A DNA stretch of 64,000 nucleotides from Eudromia elegans. Lineage: Eukaryota > Chordata > Aves > Tinamiformes > Tinamidae. Each line of letters begins with the position of its first letter. Position 1 is the stretch's first letter. The notes below the pieces were generated by a model. It was not told where the DNA came from, ran no database searches, and saw nothing but the letters and a program-made list of their open reading frames with translations. The stretch lies in contig PTEX01000137.1 of the NCBI GenBank assembly GCA_003342815.1, forward strand, positions 662,852 through 726,851. Reading direction: 5' to 3'. A program made the position numbers and the translations under genes. Below are positions 1-11,967 of the stretch, one piece after another.

Positions 1-3000
1 TGTTTAAGCATTTTCCTTAAGCTTCTGACTGACCTCAAACCAATCCACCTTCTTTACTGTGCATCTTCAACAGTACACTTCAGTTTTAGGCAACCCTGAA
101 CAAATTCATGTGTCTTGACTGAAGCATTTTTAGTACAACTGTACTAACTGTATAGTTAAATTAGCTTTTAAAAATAGGATTGCAATAAGCTACATTGCAC
201 TTAAAGTTAAGACTTTATGACGCTCAGAATTACTAACACTGAATTCTTGAGTTGGTATCTTTCAAAGGAATTATATGCTGTAGGTGGTGTGACAACAAGA
301 AAGACAGCATTCAAGGTTAGTTTTATCCACTGTAGAAAATAACCACTTTTCTGCACAATGAACAGGAAGAGAAGGTGAAATCTGATGGTGCTGGGAAACA
401 ACTGCTCCAGCAGTTCAGCTTTGGTTGCCTGTACTAACAGGCAGGGTAGCAGAGGCGAGGTCTAGACTTCCTTGCTTCCGTCATGTCGTGATGTCCTGTC
501 TCCTTCCAGGTATGTTGCACCAGACACCTTGCCCTCCTATCTATGCCATAGAAATTACATATATGCACAAATGAATCTTATACATTGCTGGTTTGGAACA
601 GACATGAGCATTTACAAGTGCTATCCCACACCTGGAAACCAAAGGCAGAGGCAGGCAAGCGTTATGATGACTGACACCAAAGCCAAATGAACCCAAGACT
701 CACTCCCCAGGCCTAAACTTGTTCAGGATTACCATAACCCATTCCCAGGTACCCCAGAGTGTCACTAGCTGGCTAAAAGGTTGCCTCTAGTAAAACCTCT
801 CCTTATTTGTGGGTCCCCGTGGTACTTAACAGCTAAAAACCCACATTGAACTACTATTTTTGTGTATTTTTCTTCCTCAGTCCTGTATAAACAGATGGGG
901 TAATTTCAGATACATATTTTTCATATATATGTGTGTGTGTGTATACGTATGTATATATGTGTATACACATACATATATATGAAAAAATACATAAGAATTA
1001 ACAGAGTTGTTATAACTGTTTCAGAAGCTTAACTGCACTTCTTGCCAGAAATGACAAGACACAAAATACCACGTAAACCACATATTTGAGTATTTCAGAA
1101 CAATTGCAACAAATGGTCTAACAATCATTCATCAGCTTTCCCTGCTGCTTCCTCAGGCCCTCTCGTGGCAAGACAATAGGAAACAGTATAAACCATTCAA
1201 TTTGGGGCAATATACAATTATTTTGTCCAAATGTAAGGCTGATATGACTGAGGGAAAGAGAAATCCAGCAGATCCGTGCTGACTGCCAGGATTTTCACAA
1301 GTATAAGGCATTAGGAACAAATTTAGCCGTCGTTAACTCCACGGAGTTGTTGTGAGCTTCTCTCGGTGCCTTGGCACACGTCACAGTCTCTCTGCTAGCA
1401 CCTGCACCGAGTTCCCATGCAAGAGCACACTAGGAACAGGCAGCTTTCGGTGCCACGCTGCTGAATTTTGTGGAGCAGTTGCACAATTCCTGCATAGGTC
1501 CGTTGTGGCCCGATGTTTTTTCTCAAAGTACATGATCTCAGTTATTGCAACACATGATATTTTAAGTCCACGTTCATCACAATGCTTTTTTATATACATG
1601 AAGAGGTATATAAACAGTTATGGAAAATCTGAATTATTTGAATGTGAGGATTTGAAGCCTGACTTTACACATTTTATCATTTTTAACTGGTACAAACTGA
1701 TACAAACTGGTATCATCAAAGCAAAAAGAAACCAAATAAACCAGTAAAGTTTTGATATATAATCACTCTGCCCTCTCTCCTGAAAGGCTCCCTTGATCAT
1801 AACACCATGTGACTGAATGACATCAGAGGCAGTTTTATCACTGGTTACCCAATGCATTCTTATCTGCTTAAGGCAGATTCCAACTAGGACATGCTTTGTT
1901 CATTAAAAAAAGACTTTCTAATAGGTTAGTTAACACTGAACCATCCAGCTGAGGAAGGAGTAGAAACTGAATAAGGAAGTTACCACAAAGTGTTCCAGAT
2001 CTTTTACCTCTCTGAAATTTTAAAGAAATTGCCATGCACGGCTGTCAGCAGCCAACAAATCAGGGAACCAGAACACATTCCAACAATCTAAGCTGTAAAT
2101 AAGTTGCTGTGCATTTCTTTACCTATGTTCACTATGTGGAAGTATTATTAGACAAGAACTTGTCCTGTGGACCTGTTCTAAGCTGCAAAAATGAAAGTGT
2201 TGCATTTCTAAAAATCAACCCCCAAATTATATGGTAGTATATTTTACACAAACAAGTGTATGGAGACTGTAAAAAGCCTTCAAACCACTTCATATAAGTC
2301 TAAGGAAGACAGAAACCTCAACTCCTAATGTGTACAATGTAAGCATGATAAACCACATATCCTTTCCACACAGAACACTGGCAAAAGTCTCCTTAAGCCT
2401 GTGGCTGGAAACGTCTTGGTTACAGATGGTTCAATTTCCCCATCTCTGAGTCTGTCCTGGACTGGCCAAAAAGAAGATATGTGTTCTGATGCTTTACCTT
2501 CCCTAAGCTAGGTAATTTTGAGGAGCTCTCTATCCACATTAAGTTCATACTTTCACCCTTCTTTCTACAAAAATTTAAGATCAAATAGCAAGATTAAAAT
2601 TCATTGCACATCCCACTACCTTTGTCCCATATATACACTTCCAATATAAAACATGTTACAGAGAAATGCTATACATAAAGCTAAAGAAAAAAAAATCTCC
2701 TAGAAATGTAAAGTTTTCCTTCACAGGGGAGGTTTCTGCCAGGAATGTAGCAATCCACTCGGGACAAAACAGTGCTGGAGAGGTGGGAGGAGAGCTTAAA
2801 ATTGTCTAGCTAAGCCCCAGAGAACAAGGAAGGAAGTTGAACTGTTCCAACAAGTTTAAGCATCTGTTGTGCAAAGCGGAGCTTGCAAAGTGCTTCCTGC
2901 ATTGCACCTTCAGAGCACTGGAGCCTGAGAGCCAAGTTAAGGACTCTTAAGAGCATCTTCCTGGTCCTGCATGGATTCAGGGGTTGTTGACTTCCATGTC

Positions 3001-3314
3001 TGTGCCCTTACAATCCGCTTTAAGACTTCTGAGGTGTAAAGTTTCTAACATCTTTTAGCAGGTTGAGAGGAGCACAACATGGGCATGTTAAAATGGCGCA
3101 GGAATTTCTGTCGACTCACTTTCCAAAATGCAAGCAGCAAGAAAAAAATAATCAGGTTGCATAAGAAACAAAATGGATGGCCATTAAAGATAAATTGTTT
3201 CAAGTAAAATAAGTAAAAAGTTTTAAGTTCAGTAGCAAATTGAAGAATGTGTCTGTTAATACCAAACAAGAATCAACCTACAGGTTATCTGTAGGAGAAT
3301 ATTATGTAGTTTAC
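1..3314. other. Gene-free stretch, probably intron or flank
   Basis: AT-leaning sequence with no convincing exon on either strand. The open frames present are short and have no recognisable protein similarity or good flanking splice sites. The only distinct structure is the alternating purine-pyrimidine inverted repeat near position 950. If the minus-strand gene inferred from the promoter at 7.7 kb is real, this stretch would be intron or 3' flank downstream of its early exons. Confidence 0.6.
916..987. repeat. TG/TA-rich imperfect inverted repeat
   Basis: A run of alternating pyrimidine-purine steps (TG, TA, CA) is bracketed by TTTTTCATATATATG on the left and its complement CATATATATGAAAAA on the right. 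The two arms could pair into a long AT-rich hairpin or cruciform, and the TG/CA core is of the kind that can adopt Z-DNA. It is probably a microsatellite that has become palindromic. No function is implied. Confidence 0.75.
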
Positions 3315-3406
3315 TTCTACCACTGTCACTGCTCCAGCATGCAGGAAAATTTGGTCTCCTATAAGGAACACATGGTGAGGAGTATTTAATGGGTTTTCTC
3401 CTAAAT
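3315..3406 (-). CDS. Candidate internal coding exon, unidentified
   Basis: On the minus strand the acceptor is strong: a pyrimidine tract CTTTTCCTTTCTTGCACAG runs directly into the exon. A moderate donor (GAA, then GTAAAC) closes it after 92 nt. Entering with two bases of a split codon gives an open frame that begins LGENPLNTPHHVF and ends on a codon boundary at the donor; a second frame is also open. The peptide has no motif I recognise. The frame stays open past the donor for only about nine more codons, so the exon could instead be a terminal one. It lies downstream of the internal promoter at 7.7 kb and could belong to the same transcript. Chance remains a real possibility. Confidence 0.25.
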
Positions 3407-4130
3407 CTGTGCAAGAAAGGAAAAGATTTTAAGAAATATTATTTAAATAAACAAATACACTTTGCACTAAACTGATTAGAATTATTTTTAAAGAGTAATT
3501 CTCTAGACATATTCTCCAGGCAATACCACAAGTATGTAGAATTGAGGAAAAAAGAGAAAAAAGAAAAAAAGAACTCCAGAGCCATTTGACAGCGAAAACC
3601 AGATTTGTGATCCAAGGAAAATGGAAGATATCCTTCTAATTGCTGGTTCCCCAAAGGAAACGGAGGCACCAAGTGAGCTATTTTTAAAGCAGAAAACTTT
3701 TCCCTTGTTAAGAACACTCTTCTTGACTTTATGTTAAAACATAATACCCAGAAGATCCTCAGAGCAAGGAACCTGCTCTGCCTCCTTCTCTCCCTTCTCT
3801 GACAGCTAATATTTTTGCACCAGTGGATAGTAAAATTAGTGCCAGTTACTTTCGCCTATGGTAACCTGACACTGTGTAAAAATCAGAAAACTGAAAGTTG
3901 AAGGTAGTTTTTTCCAGAAACCTTCAAGTGTCAAAACACAGGTATCTAACGAAACAGGATTCACACCTGCATCAAACTCCTTAAGCACAAGACAGAAATA
4001 CTAATTAAAAACAAGCATTTTTACAAAAGTTTTCTTAGAGCTACTTGCGGCACTGTGGCTGAGGTTACTGCCTATTAAAACTGAAAGGGAAAAAGTCAGC
4101 GCACACAGATCAGCCAGTGACACGACTTAC
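3407..4130. other. Gene-free stretch between two candidate exons
   Basis: No open frame or repeat of note. It includes a purine-rich patch around 3,547-3,572. It would be intronic if the flanking minus-strand exon candidates are real. Confidence 0.5.
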
Positions 4131-4154
4131 CATTGATAGCAGAATGAACTCATC
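4131..4154 (-). CDS. Candidate 24-nt microexon
   Basis: The minus strand carries a near-consensus donor (CAATG then GTAAGTCG). Upstream is a long U-rich tract ending TTTTGCCTGGAG. Splicing at that AG leaves a 24-nt exon, a multiple of three, encoding DEFILLSM in one frame. Known neuronal microexons are 3-27 nt, keep frame and often have a UGC motif just before the acceptor; TGCC is present here. The donor is the strong part of the evidence. The acceptor choice is uncertain, and a longer exon with another acceptor is possible. Confidence 0.2.
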
Positions 4155-7100
4155 CTCCAGGCAAAACCACAAGAATAAAAACACAAAATGCCTCAAGGAA
4201 GACTGAATGACTGGCATGCACAGGCTGGAATAAACCCACTCACATTTCAACCCGACAAAGCCCCAAATATTCTCAAACAACTGGCTCTAATGACTGCATG
4301 CAAGGTCTTCAAATGAGATACTACTTACTTCAGGATTGTGCAAAAAATCCACTGTCTGCCTTTACACAAAGCAAGGATGGAAGACGCTACAGAAGAAGTA
4401 GAAGAGGTCAAAGTCTTCTCAAAACAGGCACTGATAATTCTGAAATTCTTTAGCCAAAAATTTCGTAACTCCTACTTTAGAGAAGTTCTTAGCTTCAGAT
4501 ATATTTCCTTTCCAAATAATTTAACATGCAGTCACTAAGAAAATAAAACCAAAAAGATCAAAAAAGTGACATTACAAAAGTTACCAAATATCAATATGCA
4601 AGGCTGGCAAGGACGCATGCAGTCAAGATGATTCAGATAAGCCAGATAAAATTAGAACAGTGCTTTTCTAAAAGCATGTGTTCAGCAAATGCAGGAAATA
4701 TGCAGGAGCTCTATTCCAAGTGCTGATTCCAAACATTAGAGCAAAAAATTTATTAGTGAAAATCTCCTTCTAAAAGTTCGCTGCCATCTGAAGTCCACGA
4801 CAATGTTATTCCCTGATCTGCTTTTAGTATTTCCATCCATCACTGGATTTATCCACACAAAAAGCTATAGGCTCTCCGACCTCGGAGGACTAAGCCAAAG
4901 GCAGTGTGGCAACTTCACATAGGACCAACCTTTTATGGTTGGAACAGCAGAGCTTTGATACAGCTAATCTACCATAAATAGCTCTTGAAACTCAGAAGGA
5001 TCAAATCAGCTGTTGCGACGGCCCCAGCCTGTGGCTGCTTCACATCCAATTACACTGTCAGCTCCGTCCTGCAGCTTTTATTTTGTTCTCCCTCCCCGGC
5101 AAGTTTTCAGTCCTGCTCCTACAAGAAAATCAAAGCTGCAGAGACCAATGCAGCTGCATAAAAAAACACTGGGGGAGGCGAAGGGAAAGGGAAGGGGAGA
5201 AGCACGAGAAGTCCGTTTGTTTCTATTTTTATTGTTACAGTTACCTTAATGAACAGTTTTATTGTATTAGATATAGCTTAAGAATTTGTTGCCTGGCAAA
5301 AATAAATGTATATACACAGCCACACACGGAGAGATTTTAGCCCTGACTTGTAATACAAGCGTACAACTTGAACTAAGTAACAGTTTCAAGAACAACAAGC
5401 TCAGCTTTAAAAGGCAAGTGAAAGCACGCCGAGAAGCGGCTTGGAGCGCTACCCGCGTCCCAGAGCAAGGCGGTGAAGGACGAGCAGGTTTTTTTCCTAT
5501 AATTTAAACCAAGAAGCACTGGGCCTTGCTGTTGAAACATTGTACTACAAGTGTTTTTCTTTCAGGTATTTGGGATCATTTGCTCACGTACAAGCTGAGA
5601 ACTCTAACTCAGGAATCCATAACAAAAAAAGGTAACGAGGAGCTTCTGAAATGTGAGTTTGCTGACGGGACAAGGCAGCATAACTGTGAAAACAGCCACT
5701 GCACTGCTGGTGAAGAGCAGCTCCTGAGGAACGAACGCAACAACACTGCTCTGCAAGACGACACTCGTTTGGGTCCAAGGAAGCTCAGCTGAGCAGCAGC
5801 ATCCTCACGGTCCAAACCGCAGTGCAAGGAAACAGCACACAGCAAAAGCACAAAGTATTTGCAAATAAAAGATACATTTTTAGCCGTGTATTATTCATGC
5901 CTCCCTAATCTTTCCAGAAGAAAAAGTTACTCCGTAAGAAGACCAGCACCTCAGAGGGGAAGAAGTTTGGCAGTTAAAGCCTGAATGCCACCTCTTAAAT
6001 CCTGAGCATTGCCAGGGATCCTCCTACAACAGCAGGCGTCACTTGGCATCTGGGCAGCAGTTCCTCATGCACAAGGAGCAAGGGAGAGGGGGGCTTAGGA
6101 AAGCATTTATTAGTCCTCACCATTTGATCTGCTTTAAGAAGGGCCTGGAATTTCATTAACACCTCTAGAAGTTTCCCTAATAAAGAGAGACAAAATATGA
6201 AAATCACCAGCCTCTGCATCCTGGAAAAGTCTATAGCCTTCCATGATCCCACTCCTCTGTCTGAGCTGGTGATAAATCTTATCTAAATTAAAGAGTCTTG
6301 GTTTTAACTGGTTCACAAAGTATGTAAGATATATTGAACACATACACATACTCAAAAAAAAAAAAAAAAGTCAGTGGTTTTAATCTTGCCTATACAAATG
6401 ATGATAAAATAACTTCAATTAAACTAAAAGAAGTGGTTTGCTGTCCCTTCCAACATATAAATGAGGAGCCCAACTGGGTCGCTTTTTGCAAGTCTAAGGA
6501 AAAAGTCAGGAGTCGGCACTGTGAGTTTTCCTTTTACACCTCAACAAAACTCACTCACAACATTCAACAACACTCAACAAAATTTATTCAACTCTACAAC
6601 AGCAGGGGATGGGAAGCTTTCCATTAGCATGGAATAAACTGGGCATGTGACAAGTGGGTTAAAATAGGGCAAGTTTATCAGTTTGAACACTAGTTTTAGG
6701 ATTTATTGCATTATATTTATGTGCACTGGTAAAAAAAGTGACCGAAGCAACTGCTGACTAAAGACATTCAAAGGAGCTCTTAAAATGCAGCGAGCATTCT
6801 TGCAAGTGGTAAGAGCAAGAGCAGCCCTCAGCGTGCTGCCAGAGCACAAGCACTGGCACTTTCTGCCTTATCTATAACTATTTAAAATCCTAGGTCTTTT
6901 ATTACTGAGGAATTTGAAGGATGCAAGTTATGACATAGAAACACACCCCCTCTCAAGGAGCAGGACTGGGATTGCTTGTTCCTTTTACACAAATCACTCT
7001 ACAACCAACTGTTAGTATTCATTCTCCCCATCACAAGGCATTAAGTTACACGATTTCACTTTTGCACTCAAAAAATCTCCCATATGCTGTTTTCACACAA

Positions 7101-7604
7101 GCTTCCTTGGCTATAAGCACACAAAGAGAACCCGCTATCTCAGCAGTGCAGCGATTCCTCCCTCTGCAACCTCAATACACAATTTCTGCAAGCGCAGAGG
7201 AAGTCACAGCCAGAAATCATTAATTCATTGCCAGGCTATTAGAGCAGCCTTAAGATTTCGCATACATCTTCCCGAGATGATCACACTCTGCTTTCAAAAG
7301 TGACAAAAGCACTTCTCAGGCTACCGGGTCTGCCTAAGGGGGCACATACTGAGGGACACGCACTTTTGGCACCACGGTCTTGGATTGCAAAAGAAGATAC
7401 AGGGAATAACTCCTTCAATGAAGAGCAGGCAAGAAATCACAACAGGGAGTAGGACACAGCAAAGCGCACATGCCTTGAGAAACCTGGGGTATTCTGACCG
7501 AATCACTTTTCTAACTGAACAGATTTCTGTCCAGCTGGGGAGGGGTAGGGAGGGAGAAACCTCCCATTTAAAAGGGAGACAGATTTAAGTAGAAAATGGC
7601 TTAC
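4155..7604. other. Gene-free stretch, probable first intron of the 7.7-kb promoter transcript
   Basis: No supported exon. It contains a 16-base A-run at 6,354-6,369 and scattered short frames without splice context. The region sits immediately downstream, on the minus strand, of the donor at 7,604, so it would be intron 1 of the transcript started there. Confidence 0.45.
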
Positions 7605-7990
7605 CCGCATCCATGGTGAGAATCATGGCCCCCCTCGGGCGCGCCGGGAAGCAGGCAGCCTTACCCATGCAGCGGCCAGGACGGAGGGCACGGAGGCTCT
7701 GGGTACTTTATAGCTGCAGCTCCTGCCCCCTCCTCCTCGAGCCGAGCCCTGGTGCCTGCCCGTCCCCATTGGCTCCCCTCCGGAGCCGCGCTCATTCCGC
7801 ATATCCCAGCTCCTCCGACAGCCTGAAGTGACCCACGGGGAAGCTTCTGCCCAAGCCACTTTCCTCGCTCTGGGAGGATGAATAGCTCTTTCTTTCACCG
7901 TCGCACGCGCGTTGTGATCAGCAGCATCGACACGAGCCAAAACCTCTCTGTGCTCTGCAGCTGCAGGAAGGCTGTAAGGCGGGGGGCACA
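7600..7990 (-). promoter_or_regulatory. Internal CpG-rich promoter with CCAAT and TATA boxes
   Basis: This patch is clearly richer in G, C and CpG than its surroundings. On the minus strand it shows a CCAAT box (7,768-7,772, context GAGCCAATGGGG) and, 55 bp downstream, a TATA box (CTATAAAG, 7,706-7,713). The start site is expected near 7,680, followed by an ATG at 7,668 and two splice donors (GTAAGG at 7,664 and GTAAGC at 7,604). Further upstream lies GGAATG (7,793-7,798), the core of a TEAD/M-CAT site, which may hint at muscle-type regulation. Box order and spacing match a classical focused, tissue-type promoter rather than a broad housekeeping one. It probably drives a shorter isoform of a minus-strand gene. 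Confidence 0.6.
7605..7668 (-). CDS. Candidate short coding first exon, unidentified gene
   Basis: Lies just downstream of the CCAAT/TATA promoter on the minus strand. An ATG at 7,668 opens a frame of 21 codons plus one base to a near-consensus donor (GATGCGG then GTAAGC). Two further in-frame ATGs follow. The third, at 7,614, has a strong Kozak context (CTCACCATGG) and would leave only Met-Asp-Ala plus one base in this exon. The first ATG also overlaps an alternative donor (GCATGG then GTAAGG at 7,664), so a version with almost no coding sequence is possible. I do not recognise the N-terminus. Promoter, start and donor together make a real first exon plausible; the start codon in use is undecided. 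Confidence 0.45.
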
Positions 7991-8399
7991 ATGGAGCCCC
8001 ACGGATGCCAGCGACCCCAGGACCTGCTGCACAAAGGGCCACACACCTGATGCCAGTGCCCATGCCCTCCAATGCAAACCCTCAAATCCAGGGACTCCCC
8101 TGAACTTTTCAGAATTTGTTCTTGCGCTTTATTTTTGTACAGGCAAAACAGCACGAGGATGCTGCCTGACAGAGGCACACCTCAATGCTGTGTGTGGAGC
8201 TCCGCGAGGAAGAAAGGAGTTTCTCTTGACCTCAAGGGCTCCCTGGATGCGGCAATTGCTATAGCTTCAGCTCTGCTTGAAGAATTTGGAAAGCTGTTCC
8301 CATCTATTGCTGAACTACTATGCTGGGGGGGGTAACACAGAGTCAAAAAACAAACAAACCCCAAAGTGAAATTCTGTCTGCTTGAGAGGTATTAGCTAG

Positions 8400-8560
8400 T
8401 CTTGGTTAATTTTGATTGAACCCTAGGGCGCCCTGAGAAGCGTGTCCTTGGCGGGGAGAAGGCGGCCCAGGGGAAGAGCCGCTAGCACAGCCCTGAGCAC
8501 TGGGTTCCTGTAGCTGTCGGCTCCAAGCGCCGACAGGCTCCATATCTGCTCCAGGGACTC
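8400..8560. other. CpG-rich patch with a perfect 8-bp hairpin
   Basis: A short GC- and CpG-rich island lies upstream (minus-strand sense) of the 7.7-kb promoter. At 8,514-8,536 the sequence CTGTCGGC is followed by a 7-nt loop and its exact complement GCCGACAG. It could be an upstream promoter element or part of a structured transcript leader. No gene is visible. Confidence 0.45.
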
Positions 8561-10999
8561 ACCCAACACTCTGAATGAAAGCCCCTGCTGTTCACCCTCT
8601 GATAAGAGCTACCTCTTCTAAATAAAGGGTGGACATATTAGGCCACCCTCTCACCATGTTAGTCACTGCTAGATAACCTGAGATTCATAACTCTGCGATA
8701 CAGCCACAAGCGTATTTTGGAAGCGTTGCTCGTGCCTGCTGAAATCAACAGAGCTCCCTCTCCTCCCCGTCGGGGTTTAGAAGAGGGTCAGGTGCAGGTT
8801 TCAGGCACTGAGGTTTATGAAGCCACTAAAAGTCAGATTCAACACGTCAAATGCATTAGCAAGAACAGCATAATTGAGTCATCACTTCTCCGATTTCCTG
8901 ACCTACTCTTGCTTCACAGGGCTTCACACCAGCAGTTTGAGGCATTACAGTTTTGGGGAACCAAAATACACTTAAAAAGAAAAGTTCCTGACCCCTGCAG
9001 TAGGTTTCTACAGCAAAAGCTCTAGAAAGAAGGAGGGGGAAAGGCACATCCAAGATGGACACCCAAAAGCTGTCACTAACTGGAAATTCGGAAGATCCCC
9101 AGGCGGACAGAGTGCTCCTTGGCCTCACTACAACGTTTCTGTTCTCAGAGAGAAGCACCCAGCGCCAAAAAGGACTTTAGACTGAAGGGACCGGTGCTGC
9201 TTCCAAAGTCACAATTTGCAAATTGCCGTGTTGCTCTTCTGCTCTCCACAATCAACAGCTAAGGCTATTTGGCAACCACCCTCACCAGGTGCAGAAGAAT
9301 TTGTCAAACTTCTGGGAATGGCATAAGCAAATAAAATGCTTTTGCATGCTAAAAAAAATAATAATGATAAAAACCCAAAAATCTTCCATCACCGTTCCAC
9401 CTTTTCCTTGCTATTATCAGGCCACCTATCCCAATGTTTTTCACCCAGCAATATTTTTACTTGAAACTCCCAATGCACTGGGCACAAGAATGGACCACAA
9501 AAAAAAAAAAAAAAGGTTTTCAGGATGCCTTCAAAAAGTGCAATCACATACACACACATTTCAATAAAAGCATTAAATAGACCATACAAAAGCAAACTTC
9601 CCTTTCAAGAACGTGACATTTACTGTCTGCCTGACTTGGAGAAATCTAGTGCAATGGTTTTGTAGCAGCAAAGCACATAAGTCCAGGCAAACCATCCCTG
9701 AATTAATGCAAGTAATTTCTGGGTCAGAGAGACACAGACCCAGCACTACCACACATCACTGTTTTTAAATGACACAAGCATGTATCATTCATTGTAAAGC
9801 ATTCAGAAGGAGAATTGAACTGAAATTCTAATGGGAACAGCCCAACTGACAACTGAGAATATCAATAGCAAATAATGGTTTTATCCTTTTCCTTCAGAAG
9901 AGAGAGCATCACAGATCCAGTGAGGCTGGACAGAATTAGTACACACGAGCTCTACATGTGGCATTAACGTGACGGATACCACTTTATAAAGACTGGGCAT
10001 TCCATGTGTTCCTTATTTTAAGTACAAAATACCTGTTCTTAAACTGTGTCTACTGACAGGAAATAAACAGAGAGGGTAAGTGACTTCCCAGCTGAGTCTG
10101 ACCATGCCCTGCACATCTCCCACAGCTTGAAGATCACCGGACAGCCCTAGGGACATCCATCTCCAGCAAAAAAGTAGCAAGCAATGCCATGACCTCCACA
10201 GATCTTCCTCTCTTAAGCTGTCATTTTATGGTCTGATAATGTGGAATCTATACAATTGCTTACCGAGTATATCTTATAAATCAGTTACTATGTACAGTAA
10301 ATACCACACAGTATTTCAAGATGCTGTGGGAAAACCTAAACATGTTCTTCTGAAGATTATATATCCAGATTGCCTGTGTTTTAGTTAGCAGAACTTCTCA
10401 AACTGCATCTTAAAAATGCAAGTCTATAAATTGTATAACAACAACAACAATCTTGATTGTTTCTTTTCTGGTCATGTTTTAAAAATAACTAACTAAAATC
10501 ATAAGGATTTTTTCAGTAGACAATTTAAACATTCACATGGTCGGTCATCATCATCTTCTGAGGGGTTACAAGCAGTTCATTATACTAAAAGGTTCTCTGA
10601 AGGCCTGACATACTTAAGTCTTCGTCAGAACAAGTACATATCACAGGACCCACCACATGATTTGCAGAACACGCTCTAGTCTTGCTAGAATAGGCGACTG
10701 CTCACTTTCATTGAATAGTTTAATTAAATAATTCATTGCATAGCAAGTATACAGACAGTGACTGTGAACCAGTTCGCTCTAAACCTTTTTTAAAGTTTTG
10801 CACAGATACTGTGATTCCAAACAGTAAATATTCAATTCATTTTTCACGTCCAAGTTCCAAATCTACTTTTTGTAGAAACTAGGTCAGATTTTGTTTTCAC
10901 TGCAAGCCCTTCTGGCTTTTCAAGCTCACAAACATTTGTGAGAACAGCCACTGCCCTCGGTCCTCATTTTTTTTTTTTTTTAAGAGGTTAAAAAAAAAA
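8561..10999. other. Gene-free stretch
   Basis: Open frames here are short and unsupported. Simple sequence includes a 16-base A-run (9,499-9,514), a small ACA-repeat near 10,437-10,450, and a T15 run at 10,967-10,981. No exon with both good splice sites was seen on either strand. Confidence 0.5.
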
Positions 11000-11125
11000 T
11001 AAATTTTTATTCTAATTTCAAATCTTTAAGTCGAGTTCTCCCAGCATTCAGAAGCCATGAGAATTTGAAAGTAATACAGTTCTCATCAAAGTTTGAGGCA
11101 GCAACTGTGCCAGTGCCTACCATAT
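11000..11125 (-). CDS. Candidate alternative terminal exon, or end of a retrocopy
   Basis: On the minus strand a good acceptor (CATGTTTCTTCTTGCAG) opens a frame of about 38 codons starting ATGGTAGGCACTGGC. Its TAA stop (11,007-11,009) overlaps a canonical AATAAA (11,006-11,011). About 25 bases further on, the minus strand has a run of 15 A residues (T on plus, 10,967-10,981). This fits either a short 3' terminal exon with its polyadenylation signal, or the poly(A) end of a reverse-transcribed mRNA copy. The peptide matches nothing I know. Retrocopies are rare in birds because CR1 does not mobilise poly(A) mRNAs efficiently. Chance is also possible in such AT-rich sequence. Confidence 0.22.
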
Positions 11126-11967
11126 CTGCAAGAAGAAACATGAGGTACGTACAGTGAGAGAAACAGTGGGACCAGCTCCTTCTAGGCAATGTAGCTAGAA
11201 TCAGACACAAGTTCTATTTTAAGAAAGTTTATGGGAAAAAAAAAGAATCTGCCTATTATTTTGCAGATACAAAACAGGAAGAGCCTCCTGATCATCTCCA
11301 AAAAGCCACATCTCTTCACTCACTAGAATGGCTCAATTCTCAAAAAGATTAATCCCATGTACTACCCAAGTCTGCAGCACTCCGTCCCTGTAGTAATAAA
11401 AGGACCTGCCACACAGAGATTTGCATAAAAATGCTCTTTTTGATTTTGGTTTGCATTCGCTTATGGAAATGCTTTTCTCATTTTCTATGGGGAAAACAAA
11501 TAAAGAACATGTGAAAGACTTGACTGGGTCAGACAGAGCACCAAGTTTCCAAATAGTAGAAAGAGTCTGAAATATTCTTAAAATACCATTTACCAATAGG
11601 CTTTTATACTGCCAATTTCTTGTGAACAACAGACATTTCATTTAGATTCTACGTTGGTTTTGTCTGAATTCCCTGAATAGCTGTTTTCTGTGTAGAAAGA
11701 TCAGATCCTACAGGTGAAGAAACTCATTTCCCCCAGGAAAGGGGAAACAGCAGACAAAGACCAGGGAAAAAAAAAAAATCTCTCTTTTTGTAATCCTACA
11801 GTTTCTAAACAATGAAAACATGAAGAAACCACGGGGCTATTCATAACTTTGGCTTCCAGAAAACGAATTGATTCTTCTGAATAAAAAGGCAGGGACAACT
11901 CCAAGAAACACAGCCTGAGCACAACAAGTATACTAAGTGAGGGTGGCAACTGTTTTGCAAGCTAAAT
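11126..11967. other. Gene-free stretch
   Basis: No supported exon. It contains a 12-base A-run (11,767-11,778). The frames present lack splice context or similarity. Confidence 0.5.
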
